A stretch of 64,000 bases of DNA, taken from Rubrivivax sp. Lineage in GTDB: Bacteria > Pseudomonadota > Gammaproteobacteria > Burkholderiales > Burkholderiaceae_C. The notes below the pieces were generated by a model, which was given only the letters and a program-made list of their open reading frames with translations, searched no databases and was not told the DNA's origin. The translations under genes were made by a program, and so were the position numbers. The stretch lies in contig JALHPF010000004.1 in NCBI GenBank assembly GCA_022842595.1, forward strand, positions 1 through 64,000, written 5' to 3'. Below are positions 38,952-48,841 of this stretch, piece by piece. Within the stretch, counting starts at the first letter, position 1, and each line of letters starts with the position of its first letter.

Positions 38952-41693
38952 TCAGGAGCCGAGAAGCTGACGTCTCGCGCGTGCTTCGGCGGCTCCGGCG
39001 CCCGCCACGAACAGGTCGCGCCCGCGGCCTGCAGCCTTGGCGGCCAACAGCCCGCGGTCGGCGCGCTGCCAGAGCGTGTCCGGGGTGTCGCCGGGCTGCG
39101 CCTCGGCCACGCCCGCCGAGAAGTTGACGCGCAGTTCAGGCTGGCCAGGTGCCAGAACGGCTGCCTGAAGCGCGGCACGCGCCTGTGCGAGCACCCGTTC
39201 GGCGCCGGCTCGGCCGCTGTTGGCCAGCACCAAAAGGAACTCTTCGCCGCCGATGCGCCCGAGCATGTCGCCCTGGCGCAGCAGACCCGCGATCTTCTGC
39301 GCGAAGCCCACCAGAACGCCGTCGCCGGTGCCGTGGCCGTGACTGTCGTTGATCTGCTTGAACAGGTCGATGTCGATCACGGCCACGGCCATGGGTATGC
39401 GCAGTTCAGCCGCCTGCGACATGAGCCCCTGCAGGCAGCCGAACACATGGCGCCGGTTGGGCAGGCCGGTGAGTGGGTCGGTGATGCTGGCGGTGAGCGC
39501 GGCGTCGCGCGCGCGGCGCAGCTCGGCTTCGTTCACCTTGAGCGAGGTGACATCGTCGAGCACGCACAGTTGCCAGCCGTCGGCGGCGGTCTCCTCGGTC
39601 ACGCGCATCCATCGGCCGTCGGTGAAGTCGGACTCGAACACCCGACGCGCTACTTTCCGGTAGCTCTTGCGCACCTTCGCCAGCCAGCGGTCGATGTCGG
39701 GGTTCTCGATCAGCAGCCCGGCCTGCTGCTTGTGGGCGTGGCGCATGATCTCTTCCCAGCTCGGCGTCAATCCCAGTCCCCGGCAATGGGTCCGCAGGTA
39801 GCGGTGATTGGCATACGCCAGGCGTTCCTGGGGGTCGAACAGGGCGACGGCGACATCGGTGTCGTCCAGATGGCGCAGCAGCCGTTCGGCCACGACGGCG
39901 CGCGGCAGCGGCAAGGCGGGCGCCGGCATACCGCTGCCGGCAGCGGCTACCGGGTCTGCTGGCTGCGCGCGTCGTGACTTCAGCCAGGCCGTGGCCTCGG
40001 CCGCGCCGAGCGGGCGGGCATACAGATAGCCCTGCGCCTTTTCGCATTGCAGGGCAGCCAGAACCCGGGCCTGCGCTGGTGTCTCCACGCCTTCGGCCAC
40101 CGTCTGCATGCCCAGGCTTCGCGCCACCAGCATCGTGGCTTCCACCAGCACGCGGTGGTGGGTGCTGGTGTCGATCTGACTGACGAAGGACCGGTCGATC
40201 TTGATCACGTCCACCGGCCACTGGTGCAGGCTCGACAGCGACGAATACCCGGTGCCGAAGTCGTCCAGCGCCAGCCGCACGCCCAGCCGCTTGAGCTGGT
40301 GCAGCCGGGCCTGGATCGACGTGTCCTCGGCAGCCAGGCTTTCGGTGATCTCCAGCTGCAGGCAGCTCGCTGCCATGCCGCTGGTGGCCAGCGTGTCGCC
40401 CACCGCGTCGAGCAGGCCGGGCTGCGTGAGCTGCGCTCGCGACAGGTTGACCGACAGGATTGCGGGTGCCTGCACGCCCAGCTCCTGCTGCCACTGCACG
40501 AACTGGCGGCAAGCCAGGTTCAGCACACGCAGGCCCAGTGGCACGATCAGGCCGGTTTCTTCAGCGGCGTTGATGAACTCCACCGGCGGCACCACGCCGC
40601 GCTGTGGGTGCTGCCAGCGCACCAGCGCTTCCACGCCAGCAACGCCGGCCGAGCCGGCCACGCTGTCGGCCGCCAGCTCGACGATGGGCTGGTAGACGAC
40701 AAAGAGTTCGTCTTCCTGCAGTGCCAGGCGCAGTTCGCTTTCGATCGTGGCTCGGCGCTGCGCGCGCGTCTTCATCGCAGCCTCGAAAACACAGAGGCGC
40801 CCGCCGCCGCTGCGCTTGGCTTCGCGCATGGCCATGCTGGCGTGCTGCAGCACGGCCTCGGCATCGACAGCGCCGTCCCGTCCCAGGACGACGCCCACGC
40901 TCACCCCGCTGTGGACCGCCACCGCCCCGATGCGGTAGGGCTGGCTCAGCGCATCGACCAGCCGCTGCGCCACCACGCTGGCCAGCTGGCGGGCATCCGG
41001 TCCTTCGAGCACGACCACGAATTCGTCCACGCCCAGCCGGGCAGCGGTCTGCCACTGGTCGGCGGCCTGCCTGGCGGTGTCGCGCTGGCGCAGGGTGCCG
41101 TTGATGCGCGCCGCCATCAACCGCAGAAGTTCGTCGCCAGCGGCGTGGCCGAGCGTGACGTTGACCCGATTGAAGCGGTCGCCGTTGATGAACAGCACCG
41201 CGAATTCACGGCCGGCCTGGTGCGGGCCTGCGGCCAGCGCCGTTTCGATACGTTCGAGCGCGACGCTGCGGTTGGGCAGGGTCGTCAGCGGGTCGATCCG
41301 GCTGGCATCGCGGACTTCCGAGGCCACGCGCTCGCGTTCCTGTCGCACCTCGACCGTGATGTCGCTGATGCTCGCCATCAGCGTGTCGGCGTCCAGGCGC
41401 AGCAGCCGTATGGACAAGGTTCCCTGCTGCACCTGCAGACGCAGGCCTTCGCAAACCGAGCCCCCTGGCCAGGCCGCGGCTGTGGCCTGCGCACGCAGCT
41501 GCGGTGCGGCGCCATCCAGCACCTCGAACAGGTTGGACAGGTCGCCACCATGAACCAGCGGCATCATCAGTTGCGCCGCCATCGGGTTGATCATGGTGAT
41601 CGTCCCGTCCAGCGTGGTCTGTACCAGGCCGATGGGGGCCTGGTAGAGAAACTGCATCAGCGCTTCGGTGCTGGCTGGGCTGGATTCGCTCAT
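38952..41693 (-). CDS. PAS-GGDEF-EAL-PAS-GGDEF cyclic di-GMP enzyme
   Basis: 913 residues. Order: PAS-like (about 10-125); GGDEF 1 (about 135-300, GVDEF, no RxxD, so probably inactive); EAL (about 310-570, with EALVRW, NLSRAQL, DDFGTGYSSL, KIDRSFV and AEGVET all present, so phosphodiesterase activity is likely); PAS (about 615-735); GGDEF 2 (about 745-905, GGEEF with RQGD inhibitory site, so likely a cyclase). Having a second PAS-GGDEF after the EAL is unusual. It is third in an operon behind the PYP-like sensor and a PAS-GGDEF gene, with a 29-bp gap. The N-terminal PAS resembles that of the gene just upstream. Confidence 0.92.
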   Translation of the reverse strand: MSESSPASTEALMQFLYQAPIGLVQTTLDGTITMINPMAAQLMMPLVHGGDLSNLFEVLDGAAPQLRAQATAAAWPGGSVCEGLRLQVQQGTLSIRLLRLDADTLMASISDITVEVRQERERVASEVRDASRIDPLTTLPNRSVALERIETALAAGPHQAGREFAVLFINGDRFNRVNVTLGHAAGDELLRLMAARINGTLRQRDTARQAADQWQTAARLGVDEFVVVLEGPDARQLASVVAQRLVDALSQPYRIGAVAVHSGVSVGVVLGRDGAVDAEAVLQHASMAMREAKRSGGGRLCVFEAAMKTRAQRRATIESELRLALQEDELFVVYQPIVELAADSVAGSAGVAGVEALVRWQHPQRGVVPPVEFINAAEETGLIVPLGLRVLNLACRQFVQWQQELGVQAPAILSVNLSRAQLTQPGLLDAVGDTLATSGMAASCLQLEITESLAAEDTSIQARLHQLKRLGVRLALDDFGTGYSSLSSLHQWPVDVIKIDRSFVSQIDTSTHHRVLVEATMLVARSLGMQTVAEGVETPAQARVLAALQCEKAQGYLYARPLGAAEATAWLKSRRAQPADPVAAAGSGMPAPALPLPRAVVAERLLRHLDDTDVAVALFDPQERLAYANHRYLRTHCRGLGLTPSWEEIMRHAHKQQAGLLIENPDIDRWLAKVRKSYRKVARRVFESDFTDGRWMRVTEETAADGWQLCVLDDVTSLKVNEAELRRARDAALTASITDPLTGLPNRRHVFGCLQGLMSQAAELRIPMAVAVIDIDLFKQINDSHGHGTGDGVLVGFAQKIAGLLRQGDMLGRIGGEEFLLVLANSGRAGAERVLAQARAALQAAVLAPGQPELRVNFSAGVAEAQPGDTPDTLWQRADRGLLAAKAAGRGRDLFVAGAGAAEARARRQLLGS

Positions 41694-41722
41694 CTCGCGC
41701 GCAAGGTGCCGGGTCGTGTGGC

Positions 41723-43057
41723 CTACACCGCCACGGCTGCGGCCGTAGGGGCAGCACTGCTGGCGGTGAGTTCAGGCTGCCAGCGCACCACCCGGTTACG
41801 ACCCTGGGCCTTGGCGGCGACCATCGCGCGGTCTGCGCGGGCGATCAGGACGTCGACGCTGTCGATGTCGGCGTCCATCGTCGCCAGGCCCACGCTCACC
41901 GTGTAGCGGATCGGCACGCCATCGACGTGCACGGTCTGGTTGGCGATGGCCTGGCACAGGCGCGAGGCACCGGCTTCGGCGCTGTCGAGCGTGGCGCCGG
42001 GCAGGAGCACGATGAACTCTTCGCCGCCCAGGCGGGCCACCACGTCCATGGCGCGGAAGGTGGCCGACAGGCCCGCTGCCAGGTGGCGCAGCACGGCGTC
42101 GCCGGCGGCGTGGCCGTGGCGGTCGTTGATGGCCTTGAGGTGATCTGCATCGATCAGCAGCAGGGACAGCGGCCGCGGCGTGCGTTGCCAGCGCTGCAGC
42201 TCGAGCTCGGCCGCTTCGTAGAGGGTGCGGCGGTTGGCCAGGCCCGTCAGGTGGTCGCTGCCGATGGCGCGGCGCAGGGCGTCGCTGGCGTCGCGGCGGT
42301 CGCTGACGTCGCGGATGATCAGGCTGTAGCTGGCGTCCTCGGCGGGCCGGTCGCCCGGGGCATCCAGGGGTGCGATCAGGCAGCTGCCCCAGAAGCGGCT
42401 GCCGTCGGCGCGCAGCAGCCAGCCTTCGTCGACGCTCCAGCCACTGCGGTCGGCTTCGAACAAGCGGTCCTTCACGCCTTCGGCTGTGATGGCGTCGGGC
42501 GCGTAAAACAGGCTGTAGGGTCGGGCTTCGGCGCTGGCGCGGGTATGGCCGGTGACACGCTGCACGCTGGCATTCCACGCCTGCACGCAGCCGTCCTGGT
42601 CCAGCGTCATCAGCGCGTAGTCCTTCAGGCCCGTGACGATGGTGTTCAGCCAGGCCTGGCTTTGCCGGAGTTCACGTTCACGCACGACCTGCTGCGTGAC
42701 GTCGCCCAGCACCGCCATGATGCGGCCGGCGTCCAGCTTCAGCAGGCTCAGCGACAGGTACTGCACGGCGCGGCGGTCGGCTGGGTTCAGCGCCACGCGC
42801 AATTGCAGACCATCGCAGACCTTGCCATGCGTGGGTTCGAATTCGGCCACGCGGTGGCGCAGATCGGGCGCGACTGCTTCGAGCGCTGTGAACAGGTTGC
42901 TCAGGCCGCTGTCGCGCGACAGCGGCATCAGCAGCTGCGCGCACAGCGGGTTCACCATCAGGATCTCGCCATCCAGCCGTGCCTGCAACAGCCCGATCGG
43001 GGCCATGTACAGGAACTGGACCAGCGCTTCGTAGTCTTCCTCCAGGCCGGTGTCCAT
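41723..43057 (-). CDS. PAS-PAS-GGDEF diguanylate cyclase
   Basis: 444 residues from the ATG at 43057; the track extends the frame through the upstream gene. Two PAS regions (about 12-130 and 140-260, the first ending in a QQVVRERELRQ coiled coil) are followed by a GGDEF domain (about 280-435) with GGEEF and the inhibitory site RAMD. No membrane segment is present, so this is a soluble cyclase. It starts only 2 bp after the stop of the PYP-like gene, so translation is probably coupled and the PYP-like protein is its most likely regulator. Confidence 0.93.
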   Translation of the reverse strand: MDTGLEEDYEALVQFLYMAPIGLLQARLDGEILMVNPLCAQLLMPLSRDSGLSNLFTALEAVAPDLRHRVAEFEPTHGKVCDGLQLRVALNPADRRAVQYLSLSLLKLDAGRIMAVLGDVTQQVVRERELRQSQAWLNTIVTGLKDYALMTLDQDGCVQAWNASVQRVTGHTRASAEARPYSLFYAPDAITAEGVKDRLFEADRSGWSVDEGWLLRADGSRFWGSCLIAPLDAPGDRPAEDASYSLIIRDVSDRRDASDALRRAIGSDHLTGLANRRTLYEAAELELQRWQRTPRPLSLLLIDADHLKAINDRHGHAAGDAVLRHLAAGLSATFRAMDVVARLGGEEFIVLLPGATLDSAEAGASRLCQAIANQTVHVDGVPIRYTVSVGLATMDADIDSVDVLIARADRAMVAAKAQGRNRVVRWQPELTASSAAPTAAAVAV

Positions 43058-43059
43058 GA

Positions 43060-43452
43060 TCAGAGGCTGCGCTGCACCAGCACATAGCGCCAGGTGCCGC
43101 CCGGAGCCGCCAGCAGGCGCAGCTTCACCTTCACCGGCCGCATGCGCAGTGTCAGCACGTAGTCCACCGTGGCGTCGAGCGCACTCGAGGTTTCCTTGGC
43201 CTCTTCGAAGCGCTGCGCCACCATGAAGTTGTTCATGCAGGGTGCGACCACGGTGAACAGCGGCTGGCCCAGCACCCGGGCCGGGGACAGCCCGGCGGCC
43301 TTGCTTTCGAAGGCGTTGTAGCGGCCGACGGCGCCGGTCGCATCGATGCCGATGACGCCGAAGTCCAGCGCGTCGAGTTCGTCGCTGGCCAGGCCGTCGA
43401 GTTCGTTCAGGAGGCCGGCATCGGCAAAGGAAGTGGCATGGGCAGTGGTCAT
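43060..43452 (-). CDS. pyp: Photoactive yellow protein-like blue-light sensor
   Basis: 130 residues, a single PAS domain with about 125 residues as in PYP. Residues Y45, E49 and C72 align with Tyr42, Glu46 and Cys69 of the Halorhodospira protein with identical spacing, and the motif VAPC around the chromophore Cys is intact. The late block RMRPVKVKLRL matches the PYP segment MTPTKVKVHM, with one residue inserted before it. Thr50 and Arg52 equivalents are Ala and Leu, so absorbance and kinetics may differ. p-Coumaric acid binding is inferred. The ATG at 43452 is preferred over the track's 43719. First gene of the cyclic di-GMP operon. Confidence 0.78.
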   Translation of the reverse strand: MTTAHATSFADAGLLNELDGLASDELDALDFGVIGIDATGAVGRYNAFESKAAGLSPARVLGQPLFTVVAPCMNNFMVAQRFEEAKETSSALDATVDYVLTLRMRPVKVKLRLLAAPGGTWRYVLVQRSL

Positions 43453-43557
43453 GGTCGGACACCGGGTTGGCGAGTGGGTTCTCACGGGGCTATCGGTGGC
43501 CCCGCTGCAAACTTGAACCCGGTGTGCGGCATTTCCGCCACGCGGTGCCCGGTGTCC
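43453..43557 (-). promoter_or_regulatory. Leader of the pyp operon with alternative pairing segments
   Basis: Read on the minus strand, AACCCGGTGTCC (43468-43457) ends four bases before the pyp ATG. Two upstream segments can each pair with it over 10 bases: ACACCGGGTT (43525-43516) and GGACACCGGG (43557-43548). Between them and the target lies a small hairpin, GGGGC/GCCCC (within 43484-43505). The two pairings are mutually exclusive and either would hide the ribosome-binding region. This resembles a switch, but could be coincidental repeats. A TTGACA at 43588-43583 lacks a matching -10. Confidence 0.4.
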
Positions 43558-43588
43558 TGCCGGGAACCGCTGCCCGTCCAGAGGGCTG

Positions 43589-44076
43589 TCAACGCCGGGC
43601 GAGATGCGCCCGAATCGCTTCCACGCGCTGGCGGTTGGCGCCCAGGTCGCTCTCCCCCAGCCGCGAGGCCGAGCGCACCTGCACGACACCGGCGGCGGGG
43701 TCGAGCCAGAACTCGACATCGTCGGTGTACTTCATCAGCGGTGTGCTGAACTGCGCATAGATGTAGCCGGGCTCGGCCTTGATCACCACCGCGCCGGGAG
43801 CGGTGCGCACCACCTGCAGCAACGTCGCCATCGTGGCCGCACCGTCGCCGTTCTTCAGCGCCAGCGGCGCTATCTGCGCACTGGCAACCCTTGCATGACC
43901 GGGCCAGAGGCCGGCCTGGCTGCTGACGCTGTTGGGGCTGTTCGACGGCGCCTTCAGCTTGCCGTCACGCACGCCCAGGTCGTCCGGCGCGGTGCCCTTC
44001 AACAGCCCGGCCTGGCCCACCCCCACGGCGGCCACGGCCAGCAGCAGCAAACCCCAGAAAACCCGCTTGAGCCACT

Positions 44077-44080
<4 letters not shown>
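43589..44080 (-). CDS. DUF1499 family lipid-facing/exported protein
   Basis: 163 residues with an N-terminal membrane anchor or uncleaved signal (about 4-24, [14 protein letters not shown]) and a DUF1499 domain including NSVSSQAG and [35 protein letters not shown]. Function unknown. The start overlaps the stop of the DUF853 ATPase gene by 4 bp, so the two are translationally coupled. Confidence 0.87.
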
Positions 44081-45627
<1,547 letters not shown>

Positions 45628-45700
45628 GGCGGCCTTTCAGGTGCGTGACTTCATGGGTGTGACTGTGGAAGTCTAGCGGCGGGCCGCTATCGTCGCGGCC

Positions 45701-46654
45701 GTGAACCTCCCGTCGCCCCCTGAATCGCTGTCCTCCGCCGAACGCCGGCGCTGGGTGACGCCCGAGCCGCTCAACGTCGCCCCGGAACTCGTCGGCCTGC
45801 CGCTGGCCACGCCCTGGCGGCGAGGCGTGGCGATGGCGCTCGACCTGGCGGTGGTGGCGCTGGTGGCCGAGTCCGGCGACCTGTGGCTCTTTGCCGGGCT
45901 GGTGCTGGTGGTGGTGCAACTGCGCAACCAGCGCCATGCCAAGGAAGACCGCAAGCGCCTGGGCTGGCTGCTGGCGGCACTGCTGGTGTGGCTGGCAGCC
46001 AGCCAGGCCTGGAGCCTGTGGCAGGCGCCGAAGCGCGAGCCTGCCGCCGCCGAGCGCGTGCTGGCCCGGGCTGGCGCGGCCAGCGCGGCGGCTCCGGCGT
46101 CTGGCGCGGCACCTGGTGCGGCGACCGGTTCTGCGCTGCCGCCTGCTGTCGCTGACGACGAAGACGACCCGGCCGAAACCCAAGGGCAGCACATTGCCCG
46201 GCTCGAGGCCGAGCTCGAGAAGGCCCGTGCCGCGCGACCCATGACGGTGCGCGAGCAGGCCGAAGAGCTGGCCGAAAACGTGGCCGCGCGCTTCGGCTGG
46301 GGCATCGTCTATTTCTCGCTGCTGCCGGCCTGGTGGGGCGGGCAGACGCTGGGCAAGCGGGCGCTCAGGCTGCGTGTGCTGCAGCTCACGGGCCAGCCGG
46401 TGACGGTGATGACGAGCCTGAAGCGTTATGGCGGCTATGCCGCCGGCATGGCCACCGGCGGGCTGGGCTTCGCGCAGATCCTGTGGGACCCCAACCGGCA
46501 GGGTCTGCAGGACAAGGCCGCGCATACCGTGGTCGTGGACCTGCGTGCACCCCGGCGTTCGCCAGCCGCGGGCTTTCCACAGGCCGAAGCCGCACAGCCC
46601 GCCGCCATACTCGCGCCCGTGCCGCACCGCCCGCCCGAGGAACCGCGCCCCTGA
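45701..46654 (+). CDS. RDD family membrane protein with extended central region
   Basis: 317 residues from a GTG start. An RDD domain is split: the first helix pair at about 42-110 begins RRGVAMALDLAVVALV, a charged Ala-rich coiled coil spans about 130-200, and a later helical part contains GGQTLGKRALRLRVLQL, the second conserved RDD motif. RDD proteins are small membrane proteins, some acting as ion exchangers. Its stop overlaps the start of the TRAP small permease by one base (TGATG), which suggests coupled expression. Confidence 0.83.
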   Translation: MNLPSPPESLSSAERRRWVTPEPLNVAPELVGLPLATPWRRGVAMALDLAVVALVAESGDLWLFAGLVLVVVQLRNQRHAKEDRKRLGWLLAALLVWLAASQAWSLWQAPKREPAAAERVLARAGAASAAAPASGAAPGAATGSALPPAVADDEDDPAETQGQHIARLEAELEKARAARPMTVREQAEELAENVAARFGWGIVYFSLLPAWWGGQTLGKRALRLRVLQLTGQPVTVMTSLKRYGGYAAGMATGGLGFAQILWDPNRQGLQDKAAHTVVVDLRAPRRSPAAGFPQAEAAQPAAILAPVPHRPPEEPRP

Positions 46655-47133
46655 TGAGAATGCTAGAAAACCTGGCCCGACTGTGTGCGGTGCTGGCCGG
46701 CCTGCTGTTGACTGCCATCACGCTGATGACCTGCGTCAGCCTGCTGGGCCGCAACACCACCGGCTGGACGATCAACGGCGACTTCGAGATCTCGGGCTTC
46801 GCCGCCGGCGCGGCCATCGCCTTGTTCCTGCCGCTGTGCCAGGTGCGGCGCGGCAACATCATCGTCGACTTCTTCACCACCCGCGCCCGTGCCCGCACCC
46901 AGCAGCGACTGGACCGCCTGGGCGCCGCGCTGCTGGCCGGGGTGATGGCCTTGCTGACCTGGCGCACGGCGCTGGGCGGCGCCAGCGCCTACCAGTCGCA
47001 GGCGGGTTCGATGATGCTCGGCGTGCCTGAATGGTGGGTGTACGCCGCGATGGTGCCGGCACTGGCACTGACCGCGCTGATCGCGGCGTTGCAGGCCGTG
47101 CAGGGTTTCGAACGGGTGGGGTCGCCGGCATGA
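46654..47133 (+). CDS. TRAP transporter small permease (DctQ-type)
   Basis: 159 residues with four predicted membrane helices. Conserved small-permease features include the FEISGFAAGAAIALFLPLCQ segment. It forms the membrane unit with the large permease, and with a binding protein it takes up organic anions using sodium or proton gradients. The ATG at 46654 is chosen because it couples to the RDD stop; the track start at 46333 runs in another gene. The ATGA overlap with the large permease confirms the pair. Confidence 0.92.
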   Translation: MRMLENLARLCAVLAGLLLTAITLMTCVSLLGRNTTGWTINGDFEISGFAAGAAIALFLPLCQVRRGNIIVDFFTTRARARTQQRLDRLGAALLAGVMALLTWRTALGGASAYQSQAGSMMLGVPEWWVYAAMVPALALTALIAALQAVQGFERVGSPA

Positions 47134-48446
47134 CGCCGATCACGCTGACGGTGCTGATCTTCGGCGTGATGCTGCTGCTGATGGCGCTGCGGGTGCCGAT
47201 CGCCGTTTCCATGTTCAGCGCTGGTGCCACAGGCTATGTGCTGCAGGCCGGCTGGCTGCCGCTGGCGAGCTTTCTCAACACCCAGGCCTTTGCGCGCTTC
47301 GCCAGCTACGACCTGAGCGTGATCCCGCTGTTCATCCTGATGGGCAACTTCGCGACCCAGGGCGGGCTGTCGCGCTCGCTGTTCGAGTTCGCCGCGGCGG
47401 TGATGGCGCGCTTCAAGGGCGGGCTGGCGATGGCGTCGGTGCTGGCCTGTGCGGCCTTCGGCGCGATCTGCGGCTCGTCGGTGGCCACCGCCGCCACCAT
47501 TACCCAGGTGGCCTTGCCCGAGATGCGCAAGCACGGCTATTCCGGCCGCCTGGCCACCGGCACGCTGGCGGCGGGCGGCACGCTGGGCATCCTGATCCCG
47601 CCTTCGGTGCCACTGGTCATCTACGCCATCCTCACCGAACAGAACATCGCCAAGCTGTTTGCCGCGGCCATGGTGCCGGGGCTGATCGCGGTGCTGGGCT
47701 ACATGCTGGCGATTGCGGTCTATGTGCGCCTGGTGCCCGGCCATGCGCCCGAACACGACGAGGTGCCGGCGGTGACGCTGCGTGCCTTGTCAGGCATCGT
47801 GCCCATCGCCGCGGTGTTCCTGGTCGTCTTCGGCGGCATCTACGGCGGTCTGTTCACGCCCACCGAAGGTGCGGCGGTGGGCGCGGCAGCCACCTTCGCC
47901 GCCGCCCTGGCCAAGCGTGAATTGACCTGGGCGAAGTTCAAGGAATGCTTCTACGCCACGGCGGTGTCGTCGGCGATGATCTTCATGATCTTCCTTGGCG
48001 CCGACCTGATGAACGCGGCCCTGGCGCTGACCCAGGTGCCGGCGCAGCTGGCCACGCTGGTGCAGGGCCTGGGCTGGCCGCCGCTGGCCGTGGTGGGCGG
48101 CATCCTGCTGCTCTACGTGGTGCTGGGGGCGGTGATGGACGAGCTGAGCATGCTGCTCCTGACCATCCCGATCTTCTTCCCGGCCATCATCGGCCTGGAC
48201 TTCGGACTGCCGCGCGAGAGCGTGGCGCTGTGGTTCGGCGTGATGGTGCTGATGACCGTGGGCTTCGGCCTGCTGGCGCCGCCCGTGGGGCTGAACGTCT
48301 ATGTCGTCAACAGCCTGGCTGGTGGCGTGCCCATTGCCGAAAGCTACCGCGGCGTGATGCCCTTCCTGGCCAGCGACGTGCTGCGCACGCTGCTTCTGCT
48401 GTTCTTCCCGATGCTGTCGCTCTGGGTGGTGCAGTTCGTTGGCTAG
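47130..48446 (+). CDS. TRAP transporter large permease (DctM-type)
   Basis: 438 residues with about 12 membrane helices, typical DctM length. Conserved elements include GTLGILIPPSVPLVIYAI and GGIYGGLFTPTEGAAVGA. It carries the substrate delivered by the periplasmic binding protein. The ATG at 47130 overlaps the small permease stop by 4 bp. A binding protein gene (50136) lies 1.7 kb further on, separated by a non-coding gap and a reversed gene. Substrate unknown. Confidence 0.94.
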   Translation: MTPITLTVLIFGVMLLLMALRVPIAVSMFSAGATGYVLQAGWLPLASFLNTQAFARFASYDLSVIPLFILMGNFATQGGLSRSLFEFAAAVMARFKGGLAMASVLACAAFGAICGSSVATAATITQVALPEMRKHGYSGRLATGTLAAGGTLGILIPPSVPLVIYAILTEQNIAKLFAAAMVPGLIAVLGYMLAIAVYVRLVPGHAPEHDEVPAVTLRALSGIVPIAAVFLVVFGGIYGGLFTPTEGAAVGAAATFAAALAKRELTWAKFKECFYATAVSSAMIFMIFLGADLMNAALALTQVPAQLATLVQGLGWPPLAVVGGILLLYVVLGAVMDELSMLLLTIPIFFPAIIGLDFGLPRESVALWFGVMVLMTVGFGLLAPPVGLNVYVVNSLAGGVPIAESYRGVMPFLASDVLRTLLLLFFPMLSLWVVQFVG

Positions 48447-48673
48447 CAGCATGGCCGGGCATCGGCCGTGCATCGGTGGCCTTGTTTCCTGAGCTCCTTC
48501 CACTCGACGGGCACAGACTGTTCCTGCGCGGGCTGGGTGCCGCCGGGCGGTGCGGAGTGAGGCGTGAAGCCCACGAAGCCATGGAACGCCAGAACCGGGC
48601 GATGCCGGCGCACCTGCGCGGTGGAAGCACGCTAACGGCTCGTTGCGGTCGTTCGCTTGCCACCGTTTCCCTT

Positions 48674-48803
48674 GGATCAGGCGGCTGGGGTGTGTTGCTC
48701 CGCTCATGTCCCCGGCCGGCTGCCGACCTAGTGCCTGCGGCACCAGGTCGGCAGCCGGCTCCTCCTTTACTTCGCTGCGCAACACACCCCAGCCACCTGA
48801 TCC
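48674..48803 (-). ncRNA. Nested stem element, copy A (candidate structured RNA)
   Basis: Outer arms starting GGATCAGG and ending CCTGATCC pair over 24 positions. An inner stem, GCCGGCTGCCGACCT with its complement, is capped by CC-GCA-GG (read on the minus strand). The 5' internal loop reads GCAGCGAAGTAAAGGAGGAG and the 3' loop CGGGGACATGAGCGGAG on the minus strand; both are nearly identical to copy B although all stems differ. The two imperfect pairs are G.U on the minus strand and A.C on the plus, so RNA would be read from the minus strand. Family unknown to me. Confidence 0.55.
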
Positions 48804-48841
48804 GGCCGCGGGTTTTTGCATTCCACCGTTGCGCGCCAACA

